From Wolfiporia cocos (taxonomy: Eukaryota; Basidiomycota; Agaricomycetes; Polyporales; Phaeolaceae), in contig JACCLO010000015.1 of assembly GCA_029448655.1 (NCBI GenBank), positions 744,001 through 808,000 on the forward strand: 64,000 nt of DNA, given 5' to 3'. Below are positions 9,640 to 22,290 of the stretch, piece after piece (position 1 is the first letter of the stretch; each line of letters starts with the position of its first letter). The position numbers were made by a program, and so were the translations under genes. The notes under the pieces were generated by a model that ran no database searches, was not told where the DNA came from, and saw nothing but the letters and a program-made list of their open reading frames with translations.

Positions 9640-12600
9640 ATCTTCCATTGCTACGAGAAGCATGTCAATCCATGTTTGGAGATCCTGGGGGCATCACATA
9701 TGTGCAGGTGCAGGAACAGGGATCCACCATGGGTTACCTTGTTCTTCATACCATTGAAATGTGAACTTATAGTGCACAACATACCCTCGAGTGTTTTGCG
9801 CCACCTGTTGTTCAGCTTTGTCCTAGTCAGTTGATGATGTGGACAGGACATCTCACACATACCTCAAGCATGTATGATACAGTAGGATCCCAGTACAACA
9901 TATGTGTAGTTGTTGGCCACAAGATCGTAAGGAAAGAGGCTATAGCTGTCATTGATCAACAAGGCCAGCGGCCGCCCTGCTGCATACGTATTCATCAATG
10001 CTCGGACAGACTTGTCCTCTGAAAGCTGATCATCGGCTTGTTGAGATGTTATTTGCCCATCCTTGGTGTGGAGGCTCTCCGCCTTGCCACCTCTGATATG
10101 AATGAGTAACATGAGGTGGATGGTGGTAGTTTACACACCCATGAGAAATTATCAGACGGCCTCCATGAGCAAAGATATCACAGCTGTGTCACAGTCAAAT
10201 GCTTGCATGCACTCTGGGTTACAAAGAACAACATACCTCGAAGAAAATGCGCTGAGAAGATGGCCTTTGACCATGTCTTTCATGAAGTATACTCTGCCTT
10301 GATAGCTTCAAAACCAATCAAAGGCATCACAGACCTCTTGTCTCGACTGTAATGTACTGTCTAAGTCTGAATTGCAATTGGAGTAGAAATCCAATTACCT
10401 GTGCCCAAATAGGTGGTATGGTGTGCAATTGCGGTTTGGCTACCGTTGGATCCTGCTGAGGCTTGACGTAGGCAGCAGCACTTAGCGCCGGGAAACTCTG
10501 AGGAATACCCTTTCTCGAGAGTGGAGTACTGCATTGGAATATCAATGACATCTGGCTTTCAATGCTGTTGTTGTTGTGCCATATCTTATAGAGGCTCTTC
10601 ATCGCTTGAGTCAGGCAGAACATCTTGGCCGTCCTCTTCGTCTTGTGAAGGCCAATCTTCTGAAGGGTATTGTTTCAGGTCATGGAGAACACATTCTAGA
10701 GCATCACTACTGGTGCCGTGAATGACCGTATCTGCATCTTGGAGCGATGACAACCGACCTACGCCCACACTTTTGGCAACCATCATTGAAGTGGGTGCTC
10801 CTCGCTTAGATCGCAATGGACAGTTCAGAAGCTTGATGGTTAAATGCTTGGCCTGCTGATTGACTATATGTTCTGCTTCTTGCAGTACACTAATGGCCTC
10901 AAAAGATGCTCTGGAACACTTTTTTTCTTCAGGTTGAGCCGAAGACTTGATCGGGACACCGGAAACGTCATGTTCAACGACCGGGGATGCTACATGCCCC
11001 AGGGGAGGGTTCATAGCATCAATCTGCACTGACTGTAACTGCCTAAGCAGGAGGTCGAAGACAGATCAGTTTGAAACATACCTGACTAGCATTAACAGTT
11101 TCGCCTATTATGGCTACGTCAGACACGTCAATATGTATTTTTCCGGACTTTGTCATACGAGCTGACCTGGCAGGTGTGCCACTTTCTGACTATAGTGTGC
11201 ATCAAGCTTGCCTTTGTTTGACCGACTTCGTTTGGTTGGGCGATCAGGAAGCTTAGCATCACTGGCTTTGTTTGAATATTTTGTAGGGTTCTTCCCTGTT
11301 GATGCTTGCGCATACTGCATCGGCTTTTTTGCTGTGACGGGCTCAGCATATCTTGCTGGCTTCTTTGCCATGACCTTTTTCTTAGCAGGCATCTGCTCTG
11401 TGCCCTTGGGTTGCAGGTGTTGTGGTGGGGGATCTGTGGTAGAGGACGGAGGGCCAGTTGTGCAGGAATCAACATGAGTCGACTCCGTGGGCCGAAGAGA
11501 AGGTGTGACATGACTCTCTGCGGCCTCGACCGTGCCCAAGGGCGACGTGGATACATAAACAGAACGTTCTTTTGAGGTCTTCGGTTTGCCTTTCGGTACG
11601 TCAGCGAGTTTCGGCGTTCCAAAGGCATCATTCTTTGAGCTCTCATGCCGATTGCTCACTAATTTGTTCTCTGGCATCACGAGATTGGCGTAAGGCTGTC
11701 GCCGCGCCTCTGCACGATAAGCGTTCTCCCTTTCCATCATTATGCGAAGTCGAACCGAGTTCGATGCTGCGCGCTGGGGGCGAAGACCAAAGGAGCGGGA
11801 TGATGTTAACACCTCTGTTTGACCAGGTGGGGAAGCGACTGGATGTTTGTCCTCTGGAGCCGAGTCAGTAAGCTCAGAAAGTGAGGAAAGTGTTTTTCCA
11901 TCGGCGTCATTCTGCGTGTCGAGGGTCTGTGACGTATCAACTTGCGACTGAGAGGAGGAATTGGTAGTCAGACTCGAAGTCACCTTTCGTTTTGCACTTG
12001 CATTGGAATCCTCAACTGTGATACATGTAGCTTGTGTTACAAAGAGTATGCTATAAATGTACCGTATATGAGTTTCTTAAGGAATTCAACGGAAGAAGAT
12101 GCGAAACTGGCTGTGACAACCTCAACACCTGAGAGAGTCGCGCCGCCACCGTGGCCGGAACGAGATGTAGGTTCAAGATCTCTCAGCCGAGGGCCCGCGA
12201 TAGACATTGATGATTGGCATGGCGGGTCATCCTCGCCTTGGCTCTCTTCAGCATCGTACACGTCTTCCTGATTCTCACCGGTACGAGCGCGTTTGGCACG
12301 TCTCCTCCTTCCGGAGAGAGGTGACGGCAACTTGGGCTGGATGTTTGCGCGATATTGCATTGCATCGTTTACATGTGTGGGAGGAGCTACCTGCACAGGC
12401 AGTGTCTCGCCGAGCCTGTTGGGAACCTCGTCCCAGATATTCCGCCGCTTACGCTCTTTCCGCAGAAATCGGTGCGCACCGTCATGGTCCTTCTGATACA
12501 ATAGCCAGTAGAAGTGCACGAACGCGACGAAACCTTCTTCAACAGGTACTTTAGTTGCTTGTATGGCAGGATCCTCGTCCCGGGATGGTGCAAATGCGAG

Positions 12601-12815
12601 GCGTGACCATTCTTTCGGCCGCACGGGTCTATAAGGTCGGATGTTAGCGTGCATTGACTCAACTGACACTGCGTGATTGATTAAGACTCGCCGCATCCTG
12701 TGAGATCACTTCTTTCACAATGCGATCGTTCCAATCTGCATCGCTGATACGGATTCTACTCCCTGCAGCATTTGCGCGTACAAGGAACTCGCTGAGGAAT
12801 GGCTCATCCTGTCCA
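9640..12815 (-). CDS. Unknown multi-exon gene (possibly decayed)
   Basis: Several minus-strand open segments join through plausible GT-AG introns: about 12815-12050, 12000-11090, 11030-10580 and then smaller pieces down to about 9640. The clearest junction removes about 55 bp near 12000-12050 and continues the frame. The 5' segment contains basic and acidic stretches (a cluster of R/K residues around 12430-12450, a nuclear-localisation-like RRRRAKRART); the middle is Ser/Pro/Lys-rich and probably disordered; the 3' part has ordinary globular composition. I do not recognise the family. A TGA at 10308-10310 interrupts an otherwise open frame where CGA would read through. The 5' end abuts the last exon of ATP16 with no gap, so the true start is unclear. 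Confidence 0.5.
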
Positions 12816-13408
12816 TCTTGTCCTCCTCCGACCCGTTACCGGCAGCAACCTTCAGCGCCTCCTGTAGGTTCGCACGGACAGCCTAGAGCAGATGTTTACA
12901 GAGTATCTAGAGGCAAGACGGGCAGACATACCTCTGGCGAGAAATCTTCCAACGACGCAGCCTCCACCGCGTTGATGGTCAGCTTGTTGTTGGGGTGTAC
13001 AGTGGCGAATCCGCCAGAGACTGGAGCGGCATAATGAATGAGTTATAACTGTTATGCAGTATGCTGATAACAAAACGCACCAAACCACTTTTTCGACGCA
13101 CTGCCGGACTCGATCACCTCAACAACGCCCGGGCGCAGAGGCTCGATCGACGGGACGTGGTTTGCGAGAATACCCATATTTCCGGTCGCGGCAGCGATGT
13201 TCACCTGAACGACGTCTGTCGAGGTGAAGATGGACTGAGTTTCCAACGTGAGCATGAGACTTAACAGAGGTCACCCAGAACGCACCTGATGAGGGAGGAC
13301 CAACGAAAGCTTGATCTTGTCGGAGACCTCCGCATAGCCGCGACGCTGCGACGCGAGCGGCTTGGGAGCCCGTCGGGCTGCGGTAGAAAGGAGGCGGAGA
13401 GCGGACAT
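12715..13408 (-). CDS. ATP16: Mitochondrial F1-ATP synthase delta subunit, 3' end abnormal
   Basis: Four exons: 13408-13286, 13234-13081, 13020-12932, 12882-12715, all with GT-AG introns, giving 177 residues. The first about 24 residues (MSALRLLSTAARRAPKP...) look like a mitochondrial presequence. The mature part holds the strongly conserved core of the fungal delta (bacterial epsilon) subunit, including GNMGILANHVPSIEPLRPG and VEVIESG, and the beta-sandwich end NNKLTINAVEA. This subunit joins the rotor stalk to the c-ring in the inner membrane. The oddity is the C-terminus. After the conserved EEDKMD the family normally continues with a short helix of about 15 residues; here the frame runs into about 32 unrelated residues before the stop. 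The sequence from about 12815 on reads better as part of the unknown gene downstream. The start is the only ATG before the presequence. Confidence 0.85.
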
Positions 13409-13890
13409 GGGACTGAGCGTGCGGACTGTGCACGATGATGAGCTCAAGGAGTGAGGTAGTTGCCGGAATGTGCCGGAGACGAGAACACGATCACGTGTGC
13501 GGTATTATTATTAGCGCGCGCGCCAACGCGTTTGCCGGCGCTCGGTTCACTCAACAGCTTCCTCTCGTTGCGACACTGTAAGAAAGATTTCACTCTTAGT
13601 GTACGAAAATTCATGGTATCCTTCGGTTGCGATCATGATCTACAATCTACGACGAGTCTAAGTGCAATGATGTGCCGTCTGCAGCCGAACGATTCATGGC
13701 AACGTAGCTTGATCAACCATACTTCTCCCTCGAGTTTGCGTGAAGGCGAAGAAAGATATAGTGTCAGAAGCGTGTATGCATATGCATTCATGACACCGCG
13801 TGGCTGGGGCTTCTTGGGAGTTTGAGTCACGCAGACTAAGATCGTGAGCATAATATCGTGGCTAATCATATATGTAGATGTAGATCATAT
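13409..13890. other. Intergenic region between ATP16 and the PH gene
   Basis: About 480 bp between the ATP16 start (promoter side) and the end of the PH gene. A plus-strand ORF (13460-13825) has no recognisable product. Confidence 0.5.
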
Positions 13891-16800
13891 CTACACGAAC
13901 GATGATGCTGGCCTTGGTGCTACAGTAGGACTGGGACTAGGGAGAGGACTGGAAGGAAGCCCCCCAGGCACAGGTTGTGCACTCTGGGGTTGGGGCTGGT
14001 TTCGTACATTGTGCCGCATAGATTGCTGAAGAAGCTGTGTAAAGAAGTCAGAGTCAGATGATCGATGGATAGGTATGTAAGACAACTCACTCCTCCCGCC
14101 TGCTTCTGTTTCGTGTAGAAAGCAAAGAGGTCAGCAATCTGCTGCTCCAGGCCTTGGCGTTCTCTCTTCAGGCATCTGACTTCTTGTGTCATCAGAAGGA
14201 CCTCGCGGGTGAGTTCTTTCTTGAACTCCTCAACATGAACTATTCCTATTCAGAGGGACATGAGCATCAGTGCCGCATAGTAATGGAAACTCTGCACATT
14301 GATTACGGTAGCTTCCTTCATGGCCTCGATGAAACGTAGCCTTTCTCCTCGAATTTCATTTGACAGCTCTAAGTAATGAGAGTCAAGTACAGGGGACTAA
14401 CATGTCTAGATGGATGCTGACCTGTTCCAAGTGATCTGAGCATGCGCTCATGATCCTGTCTCTGCCTATCGATGAGGCCCACAACCGACTCCGTTGCTTT
14501 GATAGCCCATTAATACTGTGCAGCTGCTTGAGATCTCGATACGACTTACTGAGCATATTGCGAGCTTCTGCGTTGCGTCTAGGGTCCTCTTGCACGGCTG
14601 CGATCAGACCGTTTACGGAAGCGTGCAAGCTGGTAACCTGTTCGTCGCGGCCCTTGTTCTCGACAAGCAGCCTACGGATATCGCTCAACAGGCTACCTGC
14701 AGGCTGCGGCTCTCCGTCGCCGTCGCCATTCTCAGCGTCCTGTAGTTCCATCACAGGACCCAGATCCTTGCACAGCTGCTGAACGCCTGTTACGACCGTT
14801 TCTATCTGAGATGTGCCATGGTTGACGAAGACTTCTAGCCACTGTGTCACCTTGTGATCAGCAACACGCTGAAAGCATCCAAAATTGGCCATACAGTGTT
14901 GAGTTCGTTGAGGTACCGGATACTGTCTGTCTGTTGCTCGGTCTGGTTCGACCACTGGGCTTGGGCGCCCTTCAGCAGATTCAGGATCTCCTCCACCTGG
15001 ATCTCGCGTGAGTTTTGATTCTCATCGTTTGGGAGGATCAATAGCTCACCTGTTGACCATGAACTTCGTCTAGTCCTGAAGAAGGTGTGGGCTCGGAGTG
15101 GCTATTCTGTATAGACTGGCAAAGTCCAACTATCTGGTCGATCTTCACTCGCGTTTCCGACCACTCTGTACCGTTCGCTGCTGACACAGATCCGTCAGCC
15201 TCTCTCGCCATAAATTCCGAGCGCATCATGTCCAGTCTCTCGAGTACAGCGGACAGATCCAGGCTGTCTGGGCCATGACTTGGTTGATTATGCCTCTGCA
15301 TGTATATTTCCTTTAGTATCGCGTTGACCTTCGCATGAATGTCTATAATACTCGTCGTGTCGATACCAGGGGAAGAAACAGCCGTCTGCGTACGTTCCAA
15401 GTTCGCGGCACTTCCCGGGACGGGAACGCTCTGAGAAGCCGTATTTTGAGATATCTGTGGAAGACTCGGAGCAGCTGTTCCCGTGGGTATCTGCGGAAGA
15501 CCTCGCGGTTCGGGACGCCATATGACAGGAGGCTTGCGTTCGTATCGAGACGGATGATTGGTCGACCACTGTTCCCACTTTTCGGCGCAGGCCCTTCGTC
15601 CTTCAGCTGTACGCCTGGCGACGGCTGCTGGCAAGTTTCCGAAACATCGTCCGAAGAGTACTTCGATGCTGGCGAGAACAAATCGATCTGTCTTAAAGGG
15701 GGCTTGAGCAAAGATGAGCCTGCCTGCGCTTCGTGAGCCCAGCAATTGGTTGGCGTCTTCGGCGTGCTGGCCGTAGAAGCCACCGACGTCAGACGTCCTG
15801 AGAATGGTGAGATCGGTGACCTGACCGGGCTTCCATAGGAGTTGATAATGGACGCGCTGGTGGTGGAGATGGTGCTCCTTGCTGTGGGCGTCCGGCTGGC
15901 TATACTCTGGTTGCGGGATAGTGTTAGTGTGGCAGGCGATATCGTAGAACCGCGCACCGGGGTCGTTGGGGAGCTCGCTGCTTCAAGCTAAGCAAGGCGG
16001 TGCTTCACCATGGAACGCTGATCCAGATTGCGAATGGATGGACTTTGGGACCGCGTTGGAGTCGACGGGCTGAGCATCGACCCAGACCTGTTTGGAGTCA
16101 CCGGTGGCTTTGGGGGAGGAGACAAACCAGAGACAGGAGATCTGGGCGACCGTGAGCTATTCGGAATCTGTAGAGACAAGCGAGGAGGAGACAAGCGAGG
16201 TGCTGGCGACGCAGGAATGTCGGGCAAGACACGATTAAGATTGACCGTTGACATACGAGATTTGGCCGATTGACTGTCTGATTGAATGGTGAGATCACTA
16301 GTTTTCCGAGACACCGCAGGCATAGCACAGTTCCGGTCAGCGCCTGCTACGACTGTCGGCGTTACTGTCGTTGCAGCTTGGCTTGCAACGACGCTGGATG
16401 TTTCTGATCGCTGCTCCTGTGCGTGCAGAATTGCATCCCTGTAGGCATGTCAAATCAGCGTATTGCGACGAATTATAGGCACATACTCACCAGATGGCAC
16501 TGACCCATTTTGCCCTCTCGGGAACAGAGCTTGCAGCGAACTTTATTCTAGGCCTCCCTTCAAATTGGAGCTCGAAGATCTTGTTATCACCTGTGTTTCT
16601 CGGTAACAAGCCTCGTTCTACCGGATCCGGATCGTTTACGGAGAGAGAGCGCACGTCAGTACATGCCTTGAACGAGATTATCTCCGTTGACGGATTTCCG
16701 TGATGAGAGTGCCAAGTAACCAAAATGTGAGTCGAGTGAAGTGTTGCGGAGCAGTTCGTCTAGACTGAATGAACTCCTGGAACTGGAGAACGGGACAAGT

Positions 16801-17545
16801 GGAGAAGAGGGCCGCTGTGGCGTGCGCGCTCTGGCTCGAGAGGTGTTTTGCATTCACTGAAATCTTTACCACTGTTCCGTACAGTAAATTTGGATGCCTG
16901 AGCTGCTGATGAAATGCGTGATGGAGATGCGGATACAAAAGTGGAAGCGTCATGAACGTCCTGTGGGTCCTCCAGTATAGCTGGATCGTCTGCTCCAGTT
17001 CTATCCCTCTTGTTCTTCTTGAACACGGAGAGAATATTGCGGATAGATTGGCGGATAGGTGAGCGTCCCTTGTCCTTTCTCTCGATTGCTTGGTATGAAC
17101 CAGGTCTTGAGCTTTGCAGCTGATCGCTTCTCTCGGATCGAGTTGGCCGCTGTTCAGTCCGCGGAGTCAACGACTCGTACCGGCCAATGAGCGCCTTCGT
17201 AGTGCCACGTCGGGTGAGTGCACTGGGACTTTCACCTTGCGTCGGATCGCGCGGGAGGGAAAAGTACGGTCCGTACGGTTCCGGATTGTACTCGTCAAGC
17301 TCTAGCAGAGCGTTCAATGGGGGCTCTCTGGATGGAAATTGTCCAGACTCTGGAGTCGTAGAGCGGATTCGTACGGCAACGTCCTGAGCGGAGGACCTCG
17401 AGCCTTTGTGGTATGGATCAAGGCGCTGTGGTTCGTCCAGTGGCGTGAGTGGCGGGTCTGTTCCCTCCGTCGACGAATTCGCCCTCGTCATTGAATGCGA
17501 GTAGAGAGAGTATATTTCAGAGGAGACATCGTAATCACGAGACAT
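13891..17545 (-). CDS. PH-domain protein with long disordered and coiled-coil regions; frame disrupted as read
   Basis: It starts at ATG 17545 (MSRDYDVSSEIYS) and ends at 13891. The N-terminal about 260 residues are Ser/Pro/Arg-rich and probably disordered. A pleckstrin-homology domain is encoded at about 16780-16490; its core reads STEIISFKACTDVRSLS, then KIFELQFEGRPRIKFAAS and the typical terminal helix ERAKWVSAIW. A Ser/Pro-rich linker follows (16320-15400), then helical, coiled-coil-prone segments (15300-14100) and a Pro/Gln-rich tail. PH domains bind phosphoinositides or proteins at membranes, so a cortical role is a guess. In-frame stops at 16760-16762 and 15988-15990 and a frame change near 15.6 kb mean that it is a pseudogene, has very short introns, or has sequence errors. 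The upstream region is cut at 17862 by the giant element. Confidence 0.65.
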
Positions 17546-17861
17546 TGTAGCATCGCTCACAGAGAAAGCGTAGGTATAATACGAGATGGTCTGCTAACTA
17601 TTTCGTCCCAGTCCAGCAGGTAAGCCCCATGACAGTGTGATTTCGAATAGTTACGAAAAGCATGTTGAATGCCCTTATTGTAGCAAGTCTCGATAGATAT
17701 CCCTTCTTTTATACCCAACTTGGGACGTGTCCACACAGTTGTGCTGGAGCTGAGAGCCTCATACACCGTATGCCCGGAGTCCGCCGCCTGAAGACGTCAT
17801 GCGTCAGAAGTAGTCATGCCACTGCTGAGACTGTGAGTTAGCGCAAAGGGATAGGTGTGGC

Positions 17862-17983
17862 TAGTCTCGGTTCCAGCCACTCTACAGCGCGCGGCAGTCA
17901 CCGAGCGGACATCGAAAAAAAAATGCTCGGGTCGCGCTGTAGAGCGTCTGGTAGATTTCGGTAGGGCGGGTGTGGGTAACCCC
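17862..17983 (+). repeat. Left terminal inverted repeat of the 24.3-kb element, with internal hairpin
   Basis: The outer 15 bp match the right end with one difference (position 11, T versus C). Within it, CCACTCTACAGCGCG and CGCGCTGTAGAGCG form a long stem interrupted by a loop that itself contains CCGAGC/GCTCGG. The inner block to about 17983 matches the right end with few differences. Confidence 0.85.
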
Positions 17984-18101
17984 CCACGTGATCTGAGCGT
18001 CGCGCGCTTGGGCGCGCGTGTGGCTCAGCTTCACTCGCTCTTGTCCTACGCATACAGCGTGCTACCCGCAGTAATGATTGTAACTTCTCGTAATATACAC
18101 T

Positions 18102-20795
18102 ATGTCTGCCCCTGAGCCTGCCAATGCCGACAGCCGTTACATCGACGCGCTCGAATATGAAGATGATGATGCTACAGATGTCAAAGCCACTGCTACAGCC
18201 CCACACCGAGAACGCACGCGGCGGCTGCGAGAGAACCTGCAGGCTTCAGGTGATACATCCAGACGTGTCCTACGTGTTCTGGAATGCTTGGAAGATGAAG
18301 GCCTGGATCTCCCGTTATTTCTATGGGCATTGAGCTGGAATCCAGAATTTCTGGAGCTGGTATCAGATGGCAAAGCAAGATACGCACGCACAGCCCTTAC
18401 ACACAGCATAGAGCTGCCGGAAATTCTATGGAGATGGAACAGACCTCCTCATAGGCACAGCATAGGGGTCCGTACCAGGGCGGCGCACCCCATTTTTGAG
18501 AGTATGGCGAGCAAAATTGTCAAGGGCACTATCAATGCCGAGATGGAGAAACTTGCACCAGTGCTATGATCTCCTCAGGAAGATCTGTCAGAGGAGAGTC
18601 TACTGGAGTTCAATTGGAATAATACTGCATCAGAGATTAGGGCAGTTGCACCTATGACTTGGGCACTTCTGCGCAGCGCAGCATATACGTCAAGGCAGGA
18701 GAAGCGAAATAAGTTAAAAAATCCAGATGCTGTAAGTGATACACACAATATGCAATGAATGTAATGCTAACACGTATATTAGTGCATTCTGACGATCGTG
18801 TCAATGCTATCCTACTCGCGTTCGCACCACTCATGCAAGCTCGCAAAGCAGCTCAGTGTCTACTTTCGGAGTGGCGGGCTCGTGACGAAAGCTTTTGATA
18901 CACTCCATTCTCTTGGACTCTGTATGAGCCAAAGCTGGGTCTATGATGCAGTCGATGCTCTAGCTGACTCCTCTCACAACGCGCTCAGACGTGATATTGC
19001 TGTATACCCCTGGTTTGGTGCCCACGATAACCTGAACATTGCGCGTCAAGTCTTCGAGCAGTGGCTGGACAATATGAATCATTTTGACTCAGGAACAGCT
19101 GGTACTATCATTGTCATCAAGGATAGCAATGCAAGTGCTCCTGACCACCATGCATATCAAGATAAGCTTGCTATCGGGCAACTGAACCCTCTCAGTGTTC
19201 TTGATATCTATGAGCTAGATCTGGCTGCTAGCCCCCAGATTGAAAAGCGGAATATCCTACGTGTTCTTGACATTCTCTGTAGAGCTCCTGACTTTGATAT
19301 CGACACATATGAAGGCTCAGCTGATCCTGTCTTTACACCTCCACCTCCGGTCCAACAGCTTCCGACTGGCCCACAGCATGCAACGACTCAATATATGCTG
19401 AACACGGTCCATATCGAGGAAGCATCCTATGAAGGCAACGACAAGGTCCTCAAGGAATGGTTTCGACAACTCGGACTCAACTTGCTTGAAGATCACAAGA
19501 CATTTGCTCTATCGAAGCTTCTTGTTTGGATTGGCGACCAGCTCACTATCTCTCGTCTGCATGGCATCTTGAGATTCCGTTGCAAAGACCACAACTCCTG
19601 GGATTGAAGTGCCTATCTTATTCCACAGCCTGGCTTCTTTCATATGCAGATTGCACTGGCACACTCTATTTACCACCAGTACTTTGGCGACACTTCTGGT
19701 CATGGACTTGCCTTTGCATTCTCACGCTTGAACCGGAAAGGTCTGCAAACAGCATCAATCAAGGGCACATTCTTTCATGATGTGGATGAAGGGCTAACTC
19801 ATGTTGCTGAGGCTCGCTTCCATGATCTATGGTGTGTTGTGGGTGGCATCAAATCCCTTGATGAGCTACGTGACCAAAGTTCAAGGGAGCTCTATGGACT
19901 TGCTGAACAGATTGTGAAGAAGTATTCCTCTAGTGCTGCTGTCCATAAGTACTCTAACCTCCCAGAGGACCAGCGGGATGAGATCATGCTTCAGTCTGTG
20001 ATGTGGAACCATGATATCTTGGACTACATAGACTTCAACAAGGCAATCTGTAGTGGGGACATCGGAAGCATTCAAGATCAGCTTCCACGACTACTGTTCC
20101 GCTTTGTCGGAGGACGGAATTCTAATTATGCTACAGAGGTCATGGAGCTATTACAAGGCCTTCATCATGAATGGCCAGATGATTTATGGTAGGTAGTTTC
20201 TTTTTGATAGTAGAAAACCTGCAAATTGTATTTGCAGGACATTTACCGTGAATTATTGCTGGCTAGCCAATACAACTGGTCGACCAAATGGATTCATACC
20301 ATTTGACATGCTTCAAGAGCACAATATCTGTGATATTAAGGTATAATCACATTTCAACTAAACATCAATACTGACATTGCAAAGTATATATTCGGAGTCT
20401 CTGGCCCATATGCCACCTGGGAATACATGGGCAAGATATCCAGTGCAATACCATGCCTTCATAAGGTCAAAGATCATGTTGAAGCTGATATCAATCACTT
20501 TCTGCGAGGCAAATCACATACATCACCTGATGCAGAAGAAGACATTGTATTCATGCATCGAGCATTCCACCGAGATCGTGTCAATAAGTACAGGCCAGTG
20601 CGATTGTATACTAAGACCAACAAGTCACCAGACTATGTCAAGCATGGATCGGATGCAGTGAAGTTAGGAGGTGCACTCCGGAGGTGGAGTGGTAAGTGGA
20701 TGGGTGAGTGGTCTACACAGGAAATGTGGCTGGAGGAAATTCGTGAGCAATCTACTCAGCTGGTAGCTCCATTTTGCATTCTATCTCCTTGGTAG
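18102..20795 (+). pseudogene. DUF6589-like protein gene of the giant element, two nonsense changes
   Basis: Exons: 18102-18731, 18783-20188, 20238-20340, 20385-20795, with clean GT-AG introns, about 850 codons. The sequence resembles the large Agaricomycete family annotated as DUF6589: a charged N-terminus, a central region with MLSYSRSHHSCKLAKQLSVYF, WFGAHDNLNIARQVFEQ, HFDSGTAGTIIVIKD and LLVWIGDQLTISRL, and a C-terminal part with LLFRFVGGRNSNYATEVME and NTTGRPNGF. The invariant-looking acidic residues (HDN, GDQ) suggest an RNase-H-like nuclease, so this is the transposase candidate; that is inference. TGA codons at 18567-18569 and 19605-19607 interrupt an otherwise open frame, each explicable as CGA to TGA, so this copy is probably inactive. 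The start is the ATG nearest the terminal repeat. Confidence 0.75.
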
Positions 20796-20798
20796 AGT

Positions 20799-20852
20799 TT
20801 CAGTCAATTATCTTAATCTGCCAACTGCTCTTTGCTTAAGAAATCACAGTTG
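20799..20852 (+). repeat. 54-bp inverted repeat, left copy
   Basis: It begins TTCAGTCAATTATCTTAATC directly after the stop of the DUF6589-like gene and matches the reverse complement of 38560-38613 at 51 of 54 positions. It is either the end of an element that entered between the two convergent genes or a shared 3' region of both genes. No target duplication was found outside it. Confidence 0.8.
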
Positions 20853-20902
20853 GGAATTAGGTTTGCATGGCGCACGTGCTGCAAATTAATCCGACGCTGG
20901 TG

Positions 20903-21000
20903 TAGAAATAAAACACAACGCGTGGGATTCAAACCCGCACACTTGAGGAATTGATCAATGACCGTACATACATACGCATACCACTCCACCACCAGTACTT
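20903..21000 (-). repeat. tRNA-like (SINE-like) remnant with A and B boxes
   Basis: On the minus strand TGGTGGAGTGG fits an RNA polymerase III A box, and GGTTTGAATCC (plus strand about 20920-20930) fits a B box; the arm around it pairs at four of five positions. Acceptor-stem pairing is poor, so this is not a functional tRNA. Confidence 0.45.
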
Positions 21001-21069
21001 GTGAAGATATCTTCAGAGTACGAATATCATCACTCCTATGCATACCTACCCAGCGCAAATTGCAGATCA

Positions 21070-21781
21070 AATTGCCAAAGACTATGCATCTTCAGATCAA
21101 TCTGCTCCAGATCAATCTGCTCTAGATTAAGTTGCCGTAGATCAAGCCACCACAGATCAAGCTACCCAACATTGAGCCCCACAAGATTGGCTACCGCGCT
21201 GCATATAACAAAACTGCGTCATTGTTCAACCGATACAGTATCAAGGTACTGGTGTAGATCTACTGTGTCATTCGTCATGGATGCTGTCCGTGACAGATCA
21301 TCAGCCAGGGCATGTTCGTGCTCTGCCAAGTCCATCAAATGAAATCTCTAGCGATCAATGCTGTCTGCACTCACCCATCCCGACGACGATGCCTGCCCCT
21401 GCTCCCACCCTCCCCCCCTTCACTGCACCCGTTCATCAGCCCTGCTGATAATGGTGGTTTCTTGCTCTCCCCTTGCATCTCGTCCCTCAGTGTGATTACA
21501 CTAGCACTACGTTGCCCGTGCACTTTCTTTGTCAATGCATTCATTCGCCTGGTGGTAGTTTACCTGCTTGCTTTCTTTGTCAATGCATTTCTTCGCCTAG
21601 TGTGCATGCCCTGTCCACTTTCTTTGTCAGTCCATATCCCGCATATTGTATAATAGCAGTAAAGCTCACTAACTTAGCCTTGGTTTGCTCCACGCCAGAG
21701 TTCATGCGATTGCAGTTCACGTGGGGCATTTCGCTCTAGACAATGCTGGTTCTGCTTATTGTTTAAGACAGTTCACTACCC
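21070..21781. other. Subterminal-type sequence, no gene
   Basis: Between 21085 and 21180 the motif AGATCAATCTGCTC and variants recur about six times. From 21350 on, overlapping C/T-rich ORFs contain a duplicated CTTTCTTTGTCAATGCATT motif (about 21528 and 21573) but no recognisable product. Confidence 0.5.
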
Positions 21782-22290
21782 ACTCGTTGCACGCACGGAC
21801 CGATATCTATACCTTGTCAGCAGAATCTGGGGAACGGGACAGGAAGCATGGGTGTCTGGGCTGCAGCGGGCGTGGTTGTTGTCCATCGTCGGCCGGAGTA
21901 TGTACACTCTACTGACTGGTTGCATGCATGGGCCGATATCTATACTTCGTCAGCAGAATCCAAGTCATCTGCAACGACACCTACTCCAATAAATCTTGTG
22001 GCGCAGGCTGACATATGTATGGTCCATCGTCAGCCAGCACATATTCTTACTCGCTGCACGTACGGACCGATATCTACCCCTCACCTGCTGATGAGACTCC
22101 TTGCTGATCATCTACGACGACACCTACTCCAATAAATCGTGGTCCATCGTCAGTCAGGGTATGTCTGCGCTACCTGCTTGTTGCACACATGGACCGATAT
22201 CTATACCTCATCAGCAGAATCCAAGTCATCTGCGACAATACCTACTCAAACAAGTTGTAGTCCATCGTCAGTGTTCGCGCCCCTTGAGAT
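21782..22290 (+). repeat. Four tandem subterminal repeats of about 130 bp
   Basis: GGACCGATATCTA or close variants recur at about 21797, 21931, 22065 and 22191, each followed by a run like CATCAGCAGAATCCAAGTCA and a GTCCATCGTCAG motif. The same units occur inverted at about 29270-29470 and 35100-35395. At 21995-22275 the match to the inverted 35.1-35.39 kb copy is roughly nine in ten. Confidence 0.8.

Noticed and set aside
16740..16800. A 36-base intron that would remove the PH-domain stop
   Set aside because: It is shorter than every other intron in the window (about 44-60 bp or more), so I left the stop as a disruption instead of assuming an intron.
20903..21000. Functional tRNA gene
   Set aside because: The acceptor stem does not pair and there is no credible anticodon arm.
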